A DNA stretch of 64,000 nucleotides, taken from NCBI GenBank assembly GCA_947474365.1, contig CANJIU010000028.1, forward strand, positions 28,950 to 92,949, given 5' to 3'. Shown here one piece after another: positions 37,222 through 47,851 of this stretch. This stretch comes from Opitutia bacterium (GTDB lineage: Bacteria > Verrucomicrobiota > Verrucomicrobiia > Opitutales > Opitutaceae). The first letter of the stretch is position 1, and each line of letters starts with the position of its first letter. The notes beneath the pieces are model-generated. The model ran no database searches and was not told the origin of the DNA. It saw only the letters and a program-made list of their open reading frames with translations. A program made the position numbers and the translations under genes.

Positions 37222-38340
37222 CTAACGCTTCACGGTTTCGACGAACACCAGCCGACCCTGGCGGACCGAGATGATCGCGGCGTCCTTGTCCGCGTCGCGA
37301 CTGGCGTTGAGCGTCGTGCGACCGGTGACCCCGGGGAAATCCCGTGTCGACGCGAGGGAGCGACGCAACGCGGCCTTTTCCGTCGTGCCCGCCCGGGCGA
37401 TGGCGTCCGCGACGAGTTTCACCGCATCGTAGGTCAGGGCGGAGAGCCCATTGGGTACGACGCCATGACGGGCCCGGAAGGCCTCAACAAAGCGCCGCGA
37501 CGTCACGTCGGCATTCTCCGCGGCAAAATGCGTGACGTAACACGCGCCCTCCAGGGCGTCGCCGCCAATCTCGAGCAATTGCGGCGCCTCGAACCCATCG
37601 CCGCCGAGGAGCTTCGCCGTGAGTCCCAATTCAACGGCCTGCCGAGCGACGAGTCCCGCCGCCACATAATATCCCGGCAAAAAAAGCACGTCGGGCCGCG
37701 TCCCCCGGAGCGCGGTCAATTGCGCGCGAAAGTCGGTGTCGGCGCCGGTGTACCTCTGCGTGCCGACCACCTCGCCGCCGAGCGCGACGAAGGTCTTCGC
37801 AAAAAATTCCGCGAGATCGACGGAGTACGGTGAACCGGAGTCGATCAGCAACGCGGCGCGTTGCACTCCCAGACGGCGGCGGGCGTAGGACGCGAGGACT
37901 TCGCCCTGGAACGAGTCGATGAAGCACACGCGAAAAATCGCGTCGCCGCCCTGCGTGACCTTGGGATTGGTGGCCGCAGGAGTGATTAACGGCACGCCGG
38001 CGGCCTGCGCGATGGGAACGGCCTCGAGGGTGCGCGCCGACGAACATTCGCCGATCAGGGCGACCACCCGATCGCGCGCGAGGAGTTTTTTCGCCGCAGT
38101 GGCGGATTCGCCCGCCACCGAGCGGTTGTCCTCGACGACGAGGGCGAGCGGACGGCCGAGCACCCCGCCGGCGGCGTTGAGTTCGTCGATTGCCAGCCGC
38201 GCGCCACGGAGCGAAGCCTCGCCAAACGAAGCGTCGCGCCCGGTGACCGACATGAAGAATCCAATTTTAATCGTCTCGGCCGCACGGCCGCACATGGCGA
38301 GTACGCCCAGGAGGAGCGCAAAGGAAAGGCGGATGACCAT
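37222..38340 (-). CDS. Orphan ABC substrate-binding protein (LivJ/type I fold)
   Basis: A 372-residue periplasmic protein with a signal peptide (VIRLSFALLLGVLAMCGRA) and the branched-chain amino-acid-type periplasmic binding fold: IKIGFFMSVTGRDASFGEAS, LAIDELNAAGGVLGRPL, ALIGECSSARTLEAVPIAQ, GVPLITPAATNP and the C-terminal ALTYDAVKLVADAI. In other bacteria it would deliver amino acids, amides or aromatic acids to a LivHMGF transporter, but no permease or ATPase gene is adjacent. It may serve a remote transporter or a sensory system. ATG 38340 begins the signal peptide. Confidence 0.85.
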   Translation of the reverse strand: MVIRLSFALLLGVLAMCGRAAETIKIGFFMSVTGRDASFGEASLRGARLAIDELNAAGGVLGRPLALVVEDNRSVAGESATAAKKLLARDRVVALIGECSSARTLEAVPIAQAAGVPLITPAATNPKVTQGGDAIFRVCFIDSFQGEVLASYARRRLGVQRAALLIDSGSPYSVDLAEFFAKTFVALGGEVVGTQRYTGADTDFRAQLTALRGTRPDVLFLPGYYVAAGLVARQAVELGLTAKLLGGDGFEAPQLLEIGGDALEGACYVTHFAAENADVTSRRFVEAFRARHGVVPNGLSALTYDAVKLVADAIARAGTTEKAALRRSLASTRDFPGVTGRTTLNASRDADKDAAIISVRQGRLVFVETVKR

Positions 38341-38472
38341 GGCCAAGGAAAGCAACGCCCGGGCCGGTTCGCGAGCCGAACTCTCATCCGCGCCCGCCGG
38401 TGACGCGCCCGAAGCCGCGGTTTGCATCCGCCGCGGCCCACGATCCGATCCTACGAGTAATGCGCATCGCCC

Positions 38473-39438
38473 TTGGCTCCGACGGGATCCAACGGTGTAG
38501 TCGGGGAGTTGAAGCCTCCGGACAAAACTCCGAATCACACCCAGGGACAGCTGCATCCCCGCAATGCCCACCGGACACCGTACGACTACCCGCGGCTGAC
38601 GGCGGCGTGCCCGGAATTGCGCACGTTCGTCCGACCGCATCCCCTTGCGGGCGAAACGATCGCGTTTTCCGATCCCGCTGCGGTGCTGGCCCTCAACCGC
38701 GCGCTCTTGAAGGTTCACTATGGGATTGCCCATTGGGGAATTCCACCGGGCTTTCTCTGTCCGTCCGTCCCCAGCCGCGCCGACTATCTCCATACCGTCG
38801 CCGATCTGCTCGACGAAACGGATCCGCGGCGAGATTCCCCGGTGCGCGTCCTCGACCTCGGCACGGGGGCGAACTGCATCTATCCGCTCGTCGGCACGCA
38901 GGTCTACGGCTGGCACTTTGTCGGCACCGATGTCGATTCCGCCGCCGTGGACGCCGCACGCGCCAACGTCGCCGCCAACCCCTCCCTGACGGGTAAAATT
39001 GAGTGCCGGCTGCAGCCGCACCCGCACGCGATTTTCGATCACGTGGTGCGGCCGGACGAAACGTTTGCACTCTCGGTGTGCAATCCGCCCTTCCACGATT
39101 CGCCGGAGGCGGCCGCCGTCGGCACCACCCGCAAGCTGCGGCGACTCGGCGCGGACGGGGACACCCAACTGCCCCTGCGTCACTTTGGCGGACGCAATCA
39201 CGAACTGTGGTGCGACGGTGGAGAAGCCGGCTTTGTCCTGCGCATGATCGCCGAGAGCGCCCGGCGTCCCGGTCTCTGCTCTTGGTTCACGACACTCGTT
39301 TCGAGTCGCGGGAGCCTGCCCGCCATTCAGCGCGCCCTGGCCCAGGTGAAGCCCACGGATGTCCGCACCCTCACGCTCTTCGCCGGTCAGAAGCAGAGTC
39401 GGGTGGTCGCGTGGACCTTTCGCGAGCCGGCCGGATAA
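38473..39438 (+). CDS. rlmF: 23S rRNA (adenine-1618-N6)-methyltransferase RlmF
   Basis: The product closely follows RlmF throughout: LHPRNAHRTPYDYPRLTAAC, LNRALLKVHYGIAHWGIPPG, FLCPSVPSRADYLHTVADLL, the SAM motif VLDLGTGANCIYPL, the catalytic CNPPFHDS, GRNHELWCDGGEAGF and GQKQSRVVAWTF. It methylates A1618 of 23S rRNA using SAM in the cytoplasm. Start choice is uncertain: TTG 38473 gives 321 residues, and TTG 38509 removes 12 non-conserved residues and lies just after GGGGAG, which is too close for an ideal ribosome site. No ATG lies upstream of the LHPRN motif. It is divergent from the solute-binding protein gene. Confidence 0.9.
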   Translation: MAPTGSNGVVGELKPPDKTPNHTQGQLHPRNAHRTPYDYPRLTAACPELRTFVRPHPLAGETIAFSDPAAVLALNRALLKVHYGIAHWGIPPGFLCPSVPSRADYLHTVADLLDETDPRRDSPVRVLDLGTGANCIYPLVGTQVYGWHFVGTDVDSAAVDAARANVAANPSLTGKIECRLQPHPHAIFDHVVRPDETFALSVCNPPFHDSPEAAAVGTTRKLRRLGADGDTQLPLRHFGGRNHELWCDGGEAGFVLRMIAESARRPGLCSWFTTLVSSRGSLPAIQRALAQVKPTDVRTLTLFAGQKQSRVVAWTFREPAG

Positions 39439-39483
39439 CGGAACCAGGATTCCGACGAGTCAAAGGCAAGGGTCGAGCCGTTC

Positions 39484-39556
39484 CCCTCCGCACCACAACC
39501 GGTGCGGCTACCCCCCATTCGTTTTGTGGCTGCGCCGTTTGCGGCGCGGTCAGAAG
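39484..39556. repeat. Intergenic repeat, copy B, with hairpins
   Basis: This region holds CCCTCCGCACC and GGCGCGGTCAGAAG, shared with 35024-35054. It also contains two perfect hairpins: CCGCACC/GGTGCGG (39488-39507) and GCGCCG/CGGCGC (39532-39547). It fills the gap between the convergent rlmF and kinase genes, and its last bases overlap the kinase stop. A transcription-end function is possible, though no T-run follows either stem. Confidence 0.45.
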
Positions 39557-42500
39557 TGGGTGCCGGCACGCGGGTTCGCGGCATTGTTTCCGCTCAATTT
39601 TTGGTCAAGCATCTCGAGCAGGGCCGCGCCACTGCACGGTTTCGCCACGATGTCATTCACGCCGAGGGCGGCGAGTTCCTCCTGATTCGTCAATTCAGCC
39701 ATACCGCTGGTGGCGACAATGGGGAGTGCCGGTTCGAACGCACGGAGGGCTTTGGCCAACGCCACGCCGTTCATGACCGGCATCATGATGTCAGTCAGGA
39801 CGAGCGCGACCTCGCGCCGCCGCGCCAGAAATTGCGCAAGCGCGTCCTTGCCATTGACCGCCACCAGCACGCGAAAGCCGCGAGCCTCAAGCACCAGCCG
39901 GGTCGATTCGCGAACGCTGCGTTCATCGTCGACCACCAGGATGAGGTGACCACGGGCCGTAGTGCGCGGCACCACGGTGACCGGTTCCGCTGGCGCGGGA
40001 CTCTCCGCCAACGCCGGCAGAAAGACCCGAAAGGCGGTACCCTGGCGGGGCGGGGAGTCGACGATGATGAATCCTTGATGGCTGCGCACAATGCCGAGCA
40101 CGGTGGAAAGTCCGAGGCCGGTGCCCTTCCCGATGGGTTTGGTCGTGAAGAACGGATCGAAAATACGTTCCAACAGCTCGGGCGGAACGCCGTGGCCGGA
40201 ATCCCGCACCTCAATCAGCACGTACTGGCCGGGCGACCGGTCCAACGGCAGGCGGAAATCTCCCGGGGGCAACGTGACACTTGAGGTCACGATCGACAAA
40301 TGGCCACCCTCGGGCATCGCGTCGCGGGCGTTCACGCACAGGTTGAGGAGGACTTGGTGAATCTGCGTCGGATCCGCATGAACGAGCGGGAGCGACACCG
40401 GCGTGTCGAGTCGGAGTTCGATGTCGCGCGGAAACGTTTCCCGGATGATCGAACCGATTTCCTTCACCAGGTGCTTGATCTGCACGGCGGTCCGCTCGCC
40501 GCCGAGGCCGCGGCTGAAGGTGAGGAGTTGCTTGATGATGCTGGCGCCGCGCTGCGCCCCCTGGTGGAGCATCGCCAGGATTTCCTGATCCTGATCGTCG
40601 GGCAGCTTCGGCTTGAGCAGGCTCGGCACCATCAGCATCGGCGCCAGAATATTGTTCAGGTCGTGGGCGATGCCGCTGGCCAGCGTGCCAATCGCCTCCA
40701 TGCGCTGCGCCTGGCGATTCTGCGCCTCAAGGGACTTCCGTTCGGTGACGTCCTGCTTGATCGAGATGAAGTGCGTGATCCGTCCGGACTCGTCGCGCAG
40801 CGGCGTGACGGTCACGTCCTCCGTGCGGTTCGTGCCGTCCTTGCGGCGGTTGATCATTTCCCCGCTCCAGACTTTCCCGGCTTCGACCGTTTCCGCCATC
40901 TGGCGGTAGAACGCCTCCTCGTGCATGCCGGAATTGAGCAACTCCCCCGGTTTCCGGCCGCGCGCTTCCTCAAACGTCCAACCGCTCAGCGTGGTGAAGG
41001 CCGGATTCACCCACTCGATGAGGTCGTCGCGGCCGCTGATGATGATCGCGTTCGCCGCGTATTCGAGCGCGGCGCCGTGCAACCGAAGTGTGCGCTGTGC
41101 CTCGCGGCTCGCCGTGATGTCCCGATCCATGCCGCGGTACCCGATCCACGAGCCGTCGTCCGCGTAGAGTGGAATGGCGTTGGTCTCAACGACCACGAGT
41201 TGGCCGTCACGGTGAACGTTGGTATTTTCCAAGGCAATGATCGGAGCGTGGTTCGCGGCGAACTGCTGGAAGATTCTGCCCACGCGCTGCGCCTCCTCCA
41301 CCGGCATGAGATCGAACGGAGTCCGCCCGATCACTTCGTCCGGGGAGAAGCCCAGCAACTCCCTCACCTGCGGGCTGGCGTAGGTGTACCGCCCTGCCGA
41401 ATCAACTTCCCACACCCAGTCGAACGAGGTTTCCACCAGGCTGCGATAGCGGTCTTCGCTCACGGCCAGCGCCCGCTGGGCCTGGTTCAGTTCGGTCACG
41501 TCCGTGAGAATTCCGATGATACAGGACTCACCGGCCAGCTCCACGAGTTCCAGCGAGGCGAGGAGATTCAGAATCCGACCGTCTTTCCGCCGCGCGTTCA
41601 GTGTCACGTTGCGGAGATTGCCCTCCTTCCGCAACTCCGCGATTACTTGAGACCGCCAGCCCTCGTGCACGAGACCCAGTGCATCGGAGGTGTTCCCGAT
41701 GATTTCCTCCCGATCGTAGCCGTAAAGTTGGAGAAATGCCCCGTTAACCTCGATGAACTTTCCGTCCGCCGCCCGGCTGATGCCGATGGCGGCGGGGCTC
41801 GCCTCAAACACCGAGAGAAAGCGTCGTTCGCTCATGCGCAACGCTTCCTCCGCCTGCTTGCGCTCGGTGATGTCCTGATGGATCAAAATGCCGACGTCCC
41901 CGAAGACCGGATCGTGAAAGGCCGACACGGTCGCGAGACACCAGACACTGCTGCCATCCTTCCGCCGATTGAGGACCTCGCCCTGCCAACGGCCGTGGGT
42001 CCGGACCGCCGCGCCGATGACCCGGCTCTTCTCTTCCGGATCAACGTCGTCGGTCCCATTGATCGCGCTGATCATTTTTCCGACAAGCTCGCCCGGTCCA
42101 TAACCAAGCATTTTTTCCGCCACCTCGTTGGTGAAAACGATTCGGGTGTCCTCCAACCGGACGAGGATGACCCCCTCTGCCATGGCGTTGAGCACCCGGC
42201 TGTGCAGCCGCAGCGTTTGTTCCGCGTGCTTGCGCATGGTGATGTCGCGCACCGCCGCCATCCGCGCCGCCCGGCCGCGAAACGTGCAGGCCTTGCCCGC
42301 TGTCTCGATCGGAACGCGGGAACCGTCCCGACGGAGCCCGACGGACTCATAAATTTCCTCACTTTGCGCCTGAATCTTGCCCTGGGCGACGGCGCGCCAT
42401 TCCGGGGCGCTCAGCTCCAACACCGGCTTGCCGATGAGTTCCTCGACGGTGTAACCAAACATCCGCGCGTAGGCCTGGTTCGCCTCGACGATTCGGCCGC

Positions 42501-45500
42501 CCTGATGGATGATGATGCCGTCGAACGCGGACTCGATGAACCCGCGATAGCGCTCCTGAACCTCAAGGCGTTCCGCCTGCAGGCGCTCCCGTTCGGTCAC
42601 GTCAATGATCGCACAGAGCCGGGCGGCCCGATCAGCAAACCGGATCGATGTCGAGGTGATCTCGACGAGGATGAGACTGCCGTCCCTCCGGCGGTGGCGC
42701 ACGATCCCGGTCGGCCTTTCCTTCACACCCTGGTTCCGTTGCACGATTTCTTTCGCCAACGCACGATCCTCCTCCAGGCGGATATCGAGGAGGGTGAGAT
42801 CTAGAAACTCAGAATGCGACCAACCGTAGTGCAGTGCCGCCCGCTCGTTGACGGCCAGAAACCGCAACGACTCTTCGTCAAAAACCCACATCGGGTTGGG
42901 ATTGCCGTCGAACAATAGCCGGTACTGCTGCTCACTCGCCTTCAAGGCGGATTCCGCCTGCTTCTGCGCCGTGACATCAGTCGCGTTCCACAGCACATAG
43001 GGTTCACCGCCGATCGAAAGCAGCTCACAGCCGTAGCGGACATCGACCCATCTCCCTGATTTCGTGGGCAACGTCGCCTCCTGTTTCTCGACGGTTCCGT
43101 GCGCCGCAAGCTTCGCCATCAGGTCGGCGCGTTGCTCCGCATTGAGCAGGCCGACATCCACCGAACGCGCCCCGACCACTTCCTCCCGTTGGAAGCCAAA
43201 TACCTCAAGGAACCGGTCGTTCACATCGAGGTAGACGCCATCCGCGAACCGCGTGATCGACTTGATGCTGGGTGAGCGATGAAAGGCCTTGAGGAATTTC
43301 TCCTCGCTCTCACGCATGGCCCGCTCGGCGCGCTTGCGCTCGGTGATGTCCACCGCGTTGGACAGCAGTAACTCTTGGCCGCCGACTGTGATGAGTTCAC
43401 CGGCATACAGCACATCGACGTGCTTGCCGCCCTTCCCAGTCAGCGGGATCTCCAGGTCCCGCATGCGCCCGGAGACTCGGAGGATCTCCATCATGCGCGC
43501 CCGGTCTTCGGCGCTAGTCCACCCCAAGTCCACCGAGCGTCGCCCGATGACTTCGTCACGACAGAACCCTGAGATTTCAAGGAAGCAGGCGTTGACGTCG
43601 AGGTAGGTCCCATCGCTCATCCGGCTAATGCTCATCAGGCTGGGCGCGTACTGAAACGCCTGGGAGAAACGCGCCTCAACCTCGCGAAACGCGTCCTCTG
43701 CCTGCTTGCGGCGCGTGATATCGCGGACGACCGCAAGAGTAGAGGGGTGGCCACCGATTTGGACGCTGCGCAGCGAGACATCCACCCAGAGGACGTCGCC
43801 GCCTTTCATGCGAGTTTTCCACTCGAAGACCTGCGGGGAGCCCTGGGCGGCGAGCTGCATCCGCCGCATCGCCTCGTCGAATCCGTAGCCGGGCTCGTCG
43901 ACAAATGTGACCGTCGGCGGACAGGCGAGATACTCCTCCTTCGAGGCAAAGCCATACATCCGCAGCATGCCGTCATTGACATCGATCACCCGACCCGTCG
44001 CGACGTCGTGCACGAAAATTGCGTCATTGGTCGCGTTGAAGATTTCGCGGTAGTTCCGTTCGCTTTGGCGCAGCGCGGCGTCGGCGAGTTTCAACGCGGT
44101 GATGTCGGTGTGCGTGCCGAACATCATCAGCGGCTTCCCGTCGGCCGTCCGACTCAACAACCGGCCGCGGTCGAGCACCCAGACCCAACGGCCGTCCCGG
44201 TGACGCAGCCGGCATTCACACTCGTAGGAGGGTAGCTCACCCGTGAAATGCCGCTGGAGCAAACTCACCGAGCATTGCAAATCGTCCGGGTGGGAAAAAC
44301 GCTCCCACGTCTTGATGCTGGTCGGTTCCAACTCGGCCAAGGTGTAGCCAACAATTTCCGCCCACATCTCGTTGAACACGGTTTCACCCGTTTGCACGTT
44401 CCACTCCCAAGTGGCGGCGCGGGTGCCGGCGAGGATGTTTGCCTGCCGCTCGCGTTCCTTGCGCAGCGCGTCCTCGGTCCGCAGCCGCGCAATCGCCTGC
44501 GCGGCGTCGGCCGCGATTGCCTCCAACGCCTTGCGGGCGGTGCTATCAATACTGTCCACGATGTGGGACGAGAGGTTGAGACTGCCGATGGCCTTCCCCT
44601 CAAAGTGAACCGGGACCGCGGCAAAAAATTTCAGTCCCTCCTTCCAGGCCGCCGCCTCGCGCTCGGACTGGATCTCGCGAAAGGTCGTGTAGAGCGGTTG
44701 CGACGACCGGACGATCCGCGCTTGCGGTGAATTGGCCGGGTAATGACGGACACATTCCACGAACGCCGCGGACACCCCGCGATGCACAGCCAGGTCGAGT
44801 TCTCCGGTCGCCGCGTCCAACAGATAGAACCCGCCGGAATCGAGGCCGGCCGCCCGGATCGCAGCGTCGAGGCATAGCGTCACGCCTTCGATCACCTCGG
44901 TGGCCCCGGCAAGTCCGATCGCGAGATCGCGCTGGATGAGCGCGATCTCCTCGGCGCGCTGGCGCTCCGACAAGTCGCGGATGATCATGCTCGCCCGTCG
45001 TTGACCATCCGGATCGGTATAAAGCGCAGAGGAAAGTTCCGCTTCGAACGTCGTGCCGTCCCGGCGAAACAGACGCAGCCCACCTCGGACGTTGCCGTCA
45101 CTCTCACGCCGGGCCAGAAGGTTGGCCAAACGCGAGTCGGTCGAATCGACCAGGCCGCCGCGTCCGAGCCGGCAGATTTCCTCCTCGGAGCAGCCAAACA
45201 TCGCGCAGGCCGCCGGGTTGGCGGACAGAATTTTTCCATCGGGCGTGGTCAGGAGGATCGCATCCAGACTGTGCGCGAACAGCAGTCGGAACTGCTGCTC
45301 GCGGTGATCGCGCTCCGCCTCCGCCCGTCGACGGACCGAAAGGTCCTTCGCGCTCGCCACACGGTACAGTGGCCGGCCCTGCGCATCCCGCACCAGCACC
45401 ACGGCGATCTCGACCGGGACGTGCGTGCCGTCACGACGCAGCAACTCGGTTTCAAAGTGCAACGCGCCTTCGCGCTCCGTATCGGCCAGCCGGGCCCGCG

Positions 45501-45729
45501 CCCTTTCGCGTTCGGCCGGCGGGTAGAAATCGACGACGGGCCGGCCGATCAATTCATGCGGCGCCCAGCCGAGCAGATTCGCAAACGCGGGATTGCAGTG
45601 GCGGATCCGGGTCGTCGCACAGTCTGAGATCGTGACCCCATGCGCCACGTGTTCGTAGGCTTCGAGTGAAAGAGCGGCCACTTCCTGCTTGGCCGTGGAT
45701 GAACTTGGTTCGGACTCAAGGGAAGGCAT
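39550..45729 (-). CDS. Giant soluble hybrid histidine kinase with ~12 PAS domains
   Basis: A 2059-residue cytoplasmic sensor kinase with no transmembrane segment or signal peptide. In order: two PAS domains (about 20-265), a GAF domain (about 266-430), ten more PAS domains (about 430-1675, each near 125 residues and mostly ending in a DITERK-type PAC motif), a HisKA/HATPase core (about 1676-1927) and a receiver (1928-2059). The phospho-acceptor His is in GIAHDLNN (about 1689); ATP-binding boxes are [27 protein letters not shown] and GTGLGLS. The receiver phosphorylation site is Asp in LTDIMMP (about 1980). The fifth and sixth PAS domains are clearly related to each other. No response-regulator gene is adjacent. 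Signals are unknown. Confidence 0.92.
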   Translation of the reverse strand: MPSLESEPSSSTAKQEVAALSLEAYEHVAHGVTISDCATTRIRHCNPAFANLLGWAPHELIGRPVVDFYPPAERERARARLADTEREGALHFETELLRRDGTHVPVEIAVVLVRDAQGRPLYRVASAKDLSVRRRAEAERDHREQQFRLLFAHSLDAILLTTPDGKILSANPAACAMFGCSEEEICRLGRGGLVDSTDSRLANLLARRESDGNVRGGLRLFRRDGTTFEAELSSALYTDPDGQRRASMIIRDLSERQRAEEIALIQRDLAIGLAGATEVIEGVTLCLDAAIRAAGLDSGGFYLLDAATGELDLAVHRGVSAAFVECVRHYPANSPQARIVRSSQPLYTTFREIQSEREAAAWKEGLKFFAAVPVHFEGKAIGSLNLSSHIVDSIDSTARKALEAIAADAAQAIARLRTEDALRKERERQANILAGTRAATWEWNVQTGETVFNEMWAEIVGYTLAELEPTSIKTWERFSHPDDLQCSVSLLQRHFTGELPSYECECRLRHRDGRWVWVLDRGRLLSRTADGKPLMMFGTHTDITALKLADAALRQSERNYREIFNATNDAIFVHDVATGRVIDVNDGMLRMYGFASKEEYLACPPTVTFVDEPGYGFDEAMRRMQLAAQGSPQVFEWKTRMKGGDVLWVDVSLRSVQIGGHPSTLAVVRDITRRKQAEDAFREVEARFSQAFQYAPSLMSISRMSDGTYLDVNACFLEISGFCRDEVIGRRSVDLGWTSAEDRARMMEILRVSGRMRDLEIPLTGKGGKHVDVLYAGELITVGGQELLLSNAVDITERKRAERAMRESEEKFLKAFHRSPSIKSITRFADGVYLDVNDRFLEVFGFQREEVVGARSVDVGLLNAEQRADLMAKLAAHGTVEKQEATLPTKSGRWVDVRYGCELLSIGGEPYVLWNATDVTAQKQAESALKASEQQYRLLFDGNPNPMWVFDEESLRFLAVNERAALHYGWSHSEFLDLTLLDIRLEEDRALAKEIVQRNQGVKERPTGIVRHRRRDGSLILVEITSTSIRFADRAARLCAIIDVTERERLQAERLEVQERYRGFIESAFDGIIIHQGGRIVEANQAYARMFGYTVEELIGKPVLELSAPEWRAVAQGKIQAQSEEIYESVGLRRDGSRVPIETAGKACTFRGRAARMAAVRDITMRKHAEQTLRLHSRVLNAMAEGVILVRLEDTRIVFTNEVAEKMLGYGPGELVGKMISAINGTDDVDPEEKSRVIGAAVRTHGRWQGEVLNRRKDGSSVWCLATVSAFHDPVFGDVGILIHQDITERKQAEEALRMSERRFLSVFEASPAAIGISRAADGKFIEVNGAFLQLYGYDREEIIGNTSDALGLVHEGWRSQVIAELRKEGNLRNVTLNARRKDGRILNLLASLELVELAGESCIIGILTDVTELNQAQRALAVSEDRYRSLVETSFDWVWEVDSAGRYTYASPQVRELLGFSPDEVIGRTPFDLMPVEEAQRVGRIFQQFAANHAPIIALENTNVHRDGQLVVVETNAIPLYADDGSWIGYRGMDRDITASREAQRTLRLHGAALEYAANAIIISGRDDLIEWVNPAFTTLSGWTFEEARGRKPGELLNSGMHEEAFYRQMAETVEAGKVWSGEMINRRKDGTNRTEDVTVTPLRDESGRITHFISIKQDVTERKSLEAQNRQAQRMEAIGTLASGIAHDLNNILAPMLMVPSLLKPKLPDDQDQEILAMLHQGAQRGASIIKQLLTFSRGLGGERTAVQIKHLVKEIGSIIRETFPRDIELRLDTPVSLPLVHADPTQIHQVLLNLCVNARDAMPEGGHLSIVTSSVTLPPGDFRLPLDRSPGQYVLIEVRDSGHGVPPELLERIFDPFFTTKPIGKGTGLGLSTVLGIVRSHQGFIIVDSPPRQGTAFRVFLPALAESPAPAEPVTVVPRTTARGHLILVVDDERSVRESTRLVLEARGFRVLVAVNGKDALAQFLARRREVALVLTDIMMPVMNGVALAKALRAFEPALPIVATSGMAELTNQEELAALGVNDIVAKPCSGAALLEMLDQKLSGNNAANPRAGTHF

Positions 45730-46062
45730 GGGGGTGGTCCTCCGGATTAACGCGGCCGGGCAGACGCGAACCCCGCCCGCTCATTGGCAGGCCGCCAAGG
45801 CTGATTGAAACCGGGGCTTCGCATGAAAGAGGAATTATCGTGCGTCACCATGGACGATATCGTCCGCGGATGAAATCACCGAAATGGGCATTCCCAGACG
45901 CCGCGACGTTCCGAGGACCGCCCGCGCCCGCGTCGCACGCCGTATCGCCCTTCTCCCGGGCGTAGACGGCCGGGCGGCAGAAACTAATATCCGCCAGTAC
46001 GACGCCTTTTTGTTACCTCCTCCCCGACCGCCGACGGACGATCCGAGGCACCTCAACAGAAA
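45730..46062. promoter_or_regulatory. Upstream region of the PAS kinase with 14-bp palindrome
   Basis: This 333-bp gap between the kinase start (minus) and the stop of the next minus-strand gene has no convincing gene. The perfect palindrome GGACGATATCGTCC (45852-45865) lies about 125 bp before the kinase start and could be an operator. I see no clear -10/-35 pair. Confidence 0.3.
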
Positions 46063-46995
46063 TCACAGCTCCGTCACCACGACGTTCCGCCAGCGACAGA
46101 CCGCACCGCGGGCCCAGCGATCCTGGCCCAAAGGATTTTTCAGGTTCACGTCGTGGACTTCAAATCCGATGTGCCCCGCCCGTCCCAGGCGCGTGAAAAC
46201 GAGCTCCGGATCGTAGCCCGGAGTTTCCATGCGGGCGGTATCGAGCTCGCAGATCTTGAGCCCGTTGATCCAAGTCGTGATGAAGGGAAGCCGGCCGACA
46301 CAACGGATGCGGAAGTGATTCCAATCGTTCACCCGCCAGATTCGGGCGAAGTCGGCAAACGTCGCCGCGTGGCTCATCGGCAGCGACTTGAATTGCGACT
46401 CGCGCCCGCCTTCACGCAGGTGCGCCACGCGAAAGCCCGGCTCCTTGTCGCCATCGATCGTGAAGGGCGCCGCGAGAAAGTTGCCGATGGAATTGCCAAA
46501 CACCCCGCCGATCCCGCCCTTGGGACGATGATCAACGAGAACCTGAAAGCCGACGCTGCCCAGTGCGTGCGCCCGCACCATGATGCCCGTGTCAACCGGC
46601 CAGTCAGGCCGCGCGTCGAGCTCCAACTCGAAGTCGGCGAACGTGCGGTCCGTGAGAAGATACGCCCCGAGATTGGAATCCACGGGCTTCTGACCGCCCA
46701 CGATTGCGCCCTCCACCACCTCCCAACGTCCGGTGTGCCGGAGCATCGCCTGCGACTCAGGGCGACCCTCATGCCATTTCCGAACCGCGGACAGCAGTTC
46801 ATCGCCTCCCAATGGGGCGAAGGCCGGCGTCGATGGCACGCTCAGACGCGGCGCCGCCCGCCACCCGTTCAGCGTCTTGCCGTCAAAGAGGACCTGCGGC
46901 CCGGCCGCTCGCACGGACGAGAGGGAAAGACCGGCGGCACCGGCGACTGGGAGGACGGTGGCGGAGCGCAGGAATTCGCGGCGGGTGAAACGCAT
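46063..46995 (-). CDS. Tat-exported DUF1080 protein
   Basis: A 310-residue protein with a twin-arginine signal (TRREFLRSATVLPVAGAAGL) and a DUF1080/LamG-like domain: QVLFDGKTLNGWRAAP, RWEVVEGAIVGGQ, FADFELELDARPDWPVDTGI, WNHFRIRCVG, TWINGLKICEL and GHIGFEVHD. Relatives include enzymes acting on 3-keto-glycosides, though many are uncharacterised. An insertion of about 40 residues between the first strand and the WEVVEG motif sets it apart from the DUF1080 protein at 31054. It is 23 bp downstream of thpR in the same direction. Confidence 0.82.
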   Translation of the reverse strand: MRFTRREFLRSATVLPVAGAAGLSLSSVRAAGPQVLFDGKTLNGWRAAPRLSVPSTPAFAPLGGDELLSAVRKWHEGRPESQAMLRHTGRWEVVEGAIVGGQKPVDSNLGAYLLTDRTFADFELELDARPDWPVDTGIMVRAHALGSVGFQVLVDHRPKGGIGGVFGNSIGNFLAAPFTIDGDKEPGFRVAHLREGGRESQFKSLPMSHAATFADFARIWRVNDWNHFRIRCVGRLPFITTWINGLKICELDTARMETPGYDPELVFTRLGRAGHIGFEVHDVNLKNPLGQDRWARGAVCRWRNVVVTEL

Positions 46996-47018
46996 GACCG
47001 AAACGAAACACCACCCGC

Positions 47019-47570
47019 CTACTTCGCGAGCGCGAATCGCCGGAGGAGCGTGTGCACCGAGCCGGTCGGTCGCAGTTCACTCGAATAAAGATCGAACGCC
47101 TCGACCCGAAACGGCGGTGCCACAAATTCCGCCTGTGTCTGCAGCCACGTCGCCACGGGTTTCGCCGCACTCAGGTCGCACCGCGCCAGCGTCACGTGGG
47201 GATGAAACGTCCTCACATTGAGTTCAATCAAACCAGCGGCGATCAACGCGTCGTCCACCCGCTGCCGCAATTGATGCAGCCGCGGATGACCACGACCGAC
47301 GCCGCACCACAGCACGCGGGGTGGCGATTTCGGGGGAAAGGCGCCCACGCCCTCCACCGGCAACACGAATGGTTCAACGCGCACGGCGGCGAGATGCGTC
47401 TCGATCGCCGGGATTTTTTCCTCAGGCACGTCGCCGAGAAACCGCAGCGTGAGGTGAAGTTGCTCGGGCCTCGTCCACGTCACGCCGGGAAGTGCGTCCA
47501 CGAGTGTGTCCAGCACCGCGCGCACGGGTCCGGGCAACGCGAGGGCAACGAAGAGACGGAGTGTCGGCAT
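47019..47570 (-). CDS. thpR: RNA 2',3'-cyclic phosphodiesterase ThpR
   Basis: A 183-residue 2H-phosphoesterase. Both catalytic HxTx motifs are present: HLTLRF (His39, Thr41) and HPHVTLAR in the second half. The start PTLRLFVALALPGPVR and GVTWTRPEQLHLTLRFLGD match ThpR/LigT closely. It opens or forms 2',5' or 2',3'-cyclic RNA ends in the cytoplasm; the physiological role is unclear. ATG 47570 is preferred over an in-frame start 36 bp upstream because family members begin directly at LRLFVA. It is followed after 23 bp by the DUF1080 gene. Confidence 0.9.
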   Translation of the reverse strand: MPTLRLFVALALPGPVRAVLDTLVDALPGVTWTRPEQLHLTLRFLGDVPEEKIPAIETHLAAVRVEPFVLPVEGVGAFPPKSPPRVLWCGVGRGHPRLHQLRQRVDDALIAAGLIELNVRTFHPHVTLARCDLSAAKPVATWLQTQAEFVAPPFRVEAFDLYSSELRPTGSVHTLLRRFALAK

Positions 47571-47667
47571 GGGGGGCACGCTACCGGATCGCGTCTCCGC
47601 CGCCAACCATGCATCGCGTTCCAGCGACTCCCACCAGGGGTGCCTAACAATTTCCGGACCTTGGGGA

Positions 47668-47782
47668 CGCGACGCCCTCGTCGCGCAGGTTGAAAACCGC
47701 GACGTATCAATTCACTCGAAGTGCGTTCCCACCTCTGAAAATGAATCCACCGGATGGTGGAGCGAGTTGGTCCCAACTCGCT
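47668..47782. repeat. Two palindromic hairpins between thpR and the porin gene
   Basis: CGCGACG/CGTCGCG (47668-47674 and 47679-47685) forms a 7-bp stem with a CCCT loop. AGCGAGTTGG and CCAACTCGCT (47761-47782) form a near-perfect 22-bp palindrome. Neither has a following T-run. They lie downstream of the MtrB-like gene stop (minus strand) and upstream of thpR, and may be REP-like elements that also stabilise the cytochrome-operon transcript end. Confidence 0.5.
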
Positions 47783-47851
47783 ATGGACTGTTCGCTCTCA
47801 CGTTAAGCGGCTTGCGGTCAAGCTGCTACACCTCGACTGAATTCCTCCGCC

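Noticed and set aside
40300..42804. 834-codon plus-strand open frame inside the kinase
   Set aside because: It is antisense to the PAS array and consists of Arg/Leu/His-rich sequence. This is the usual shadow in GC-rich DNA.
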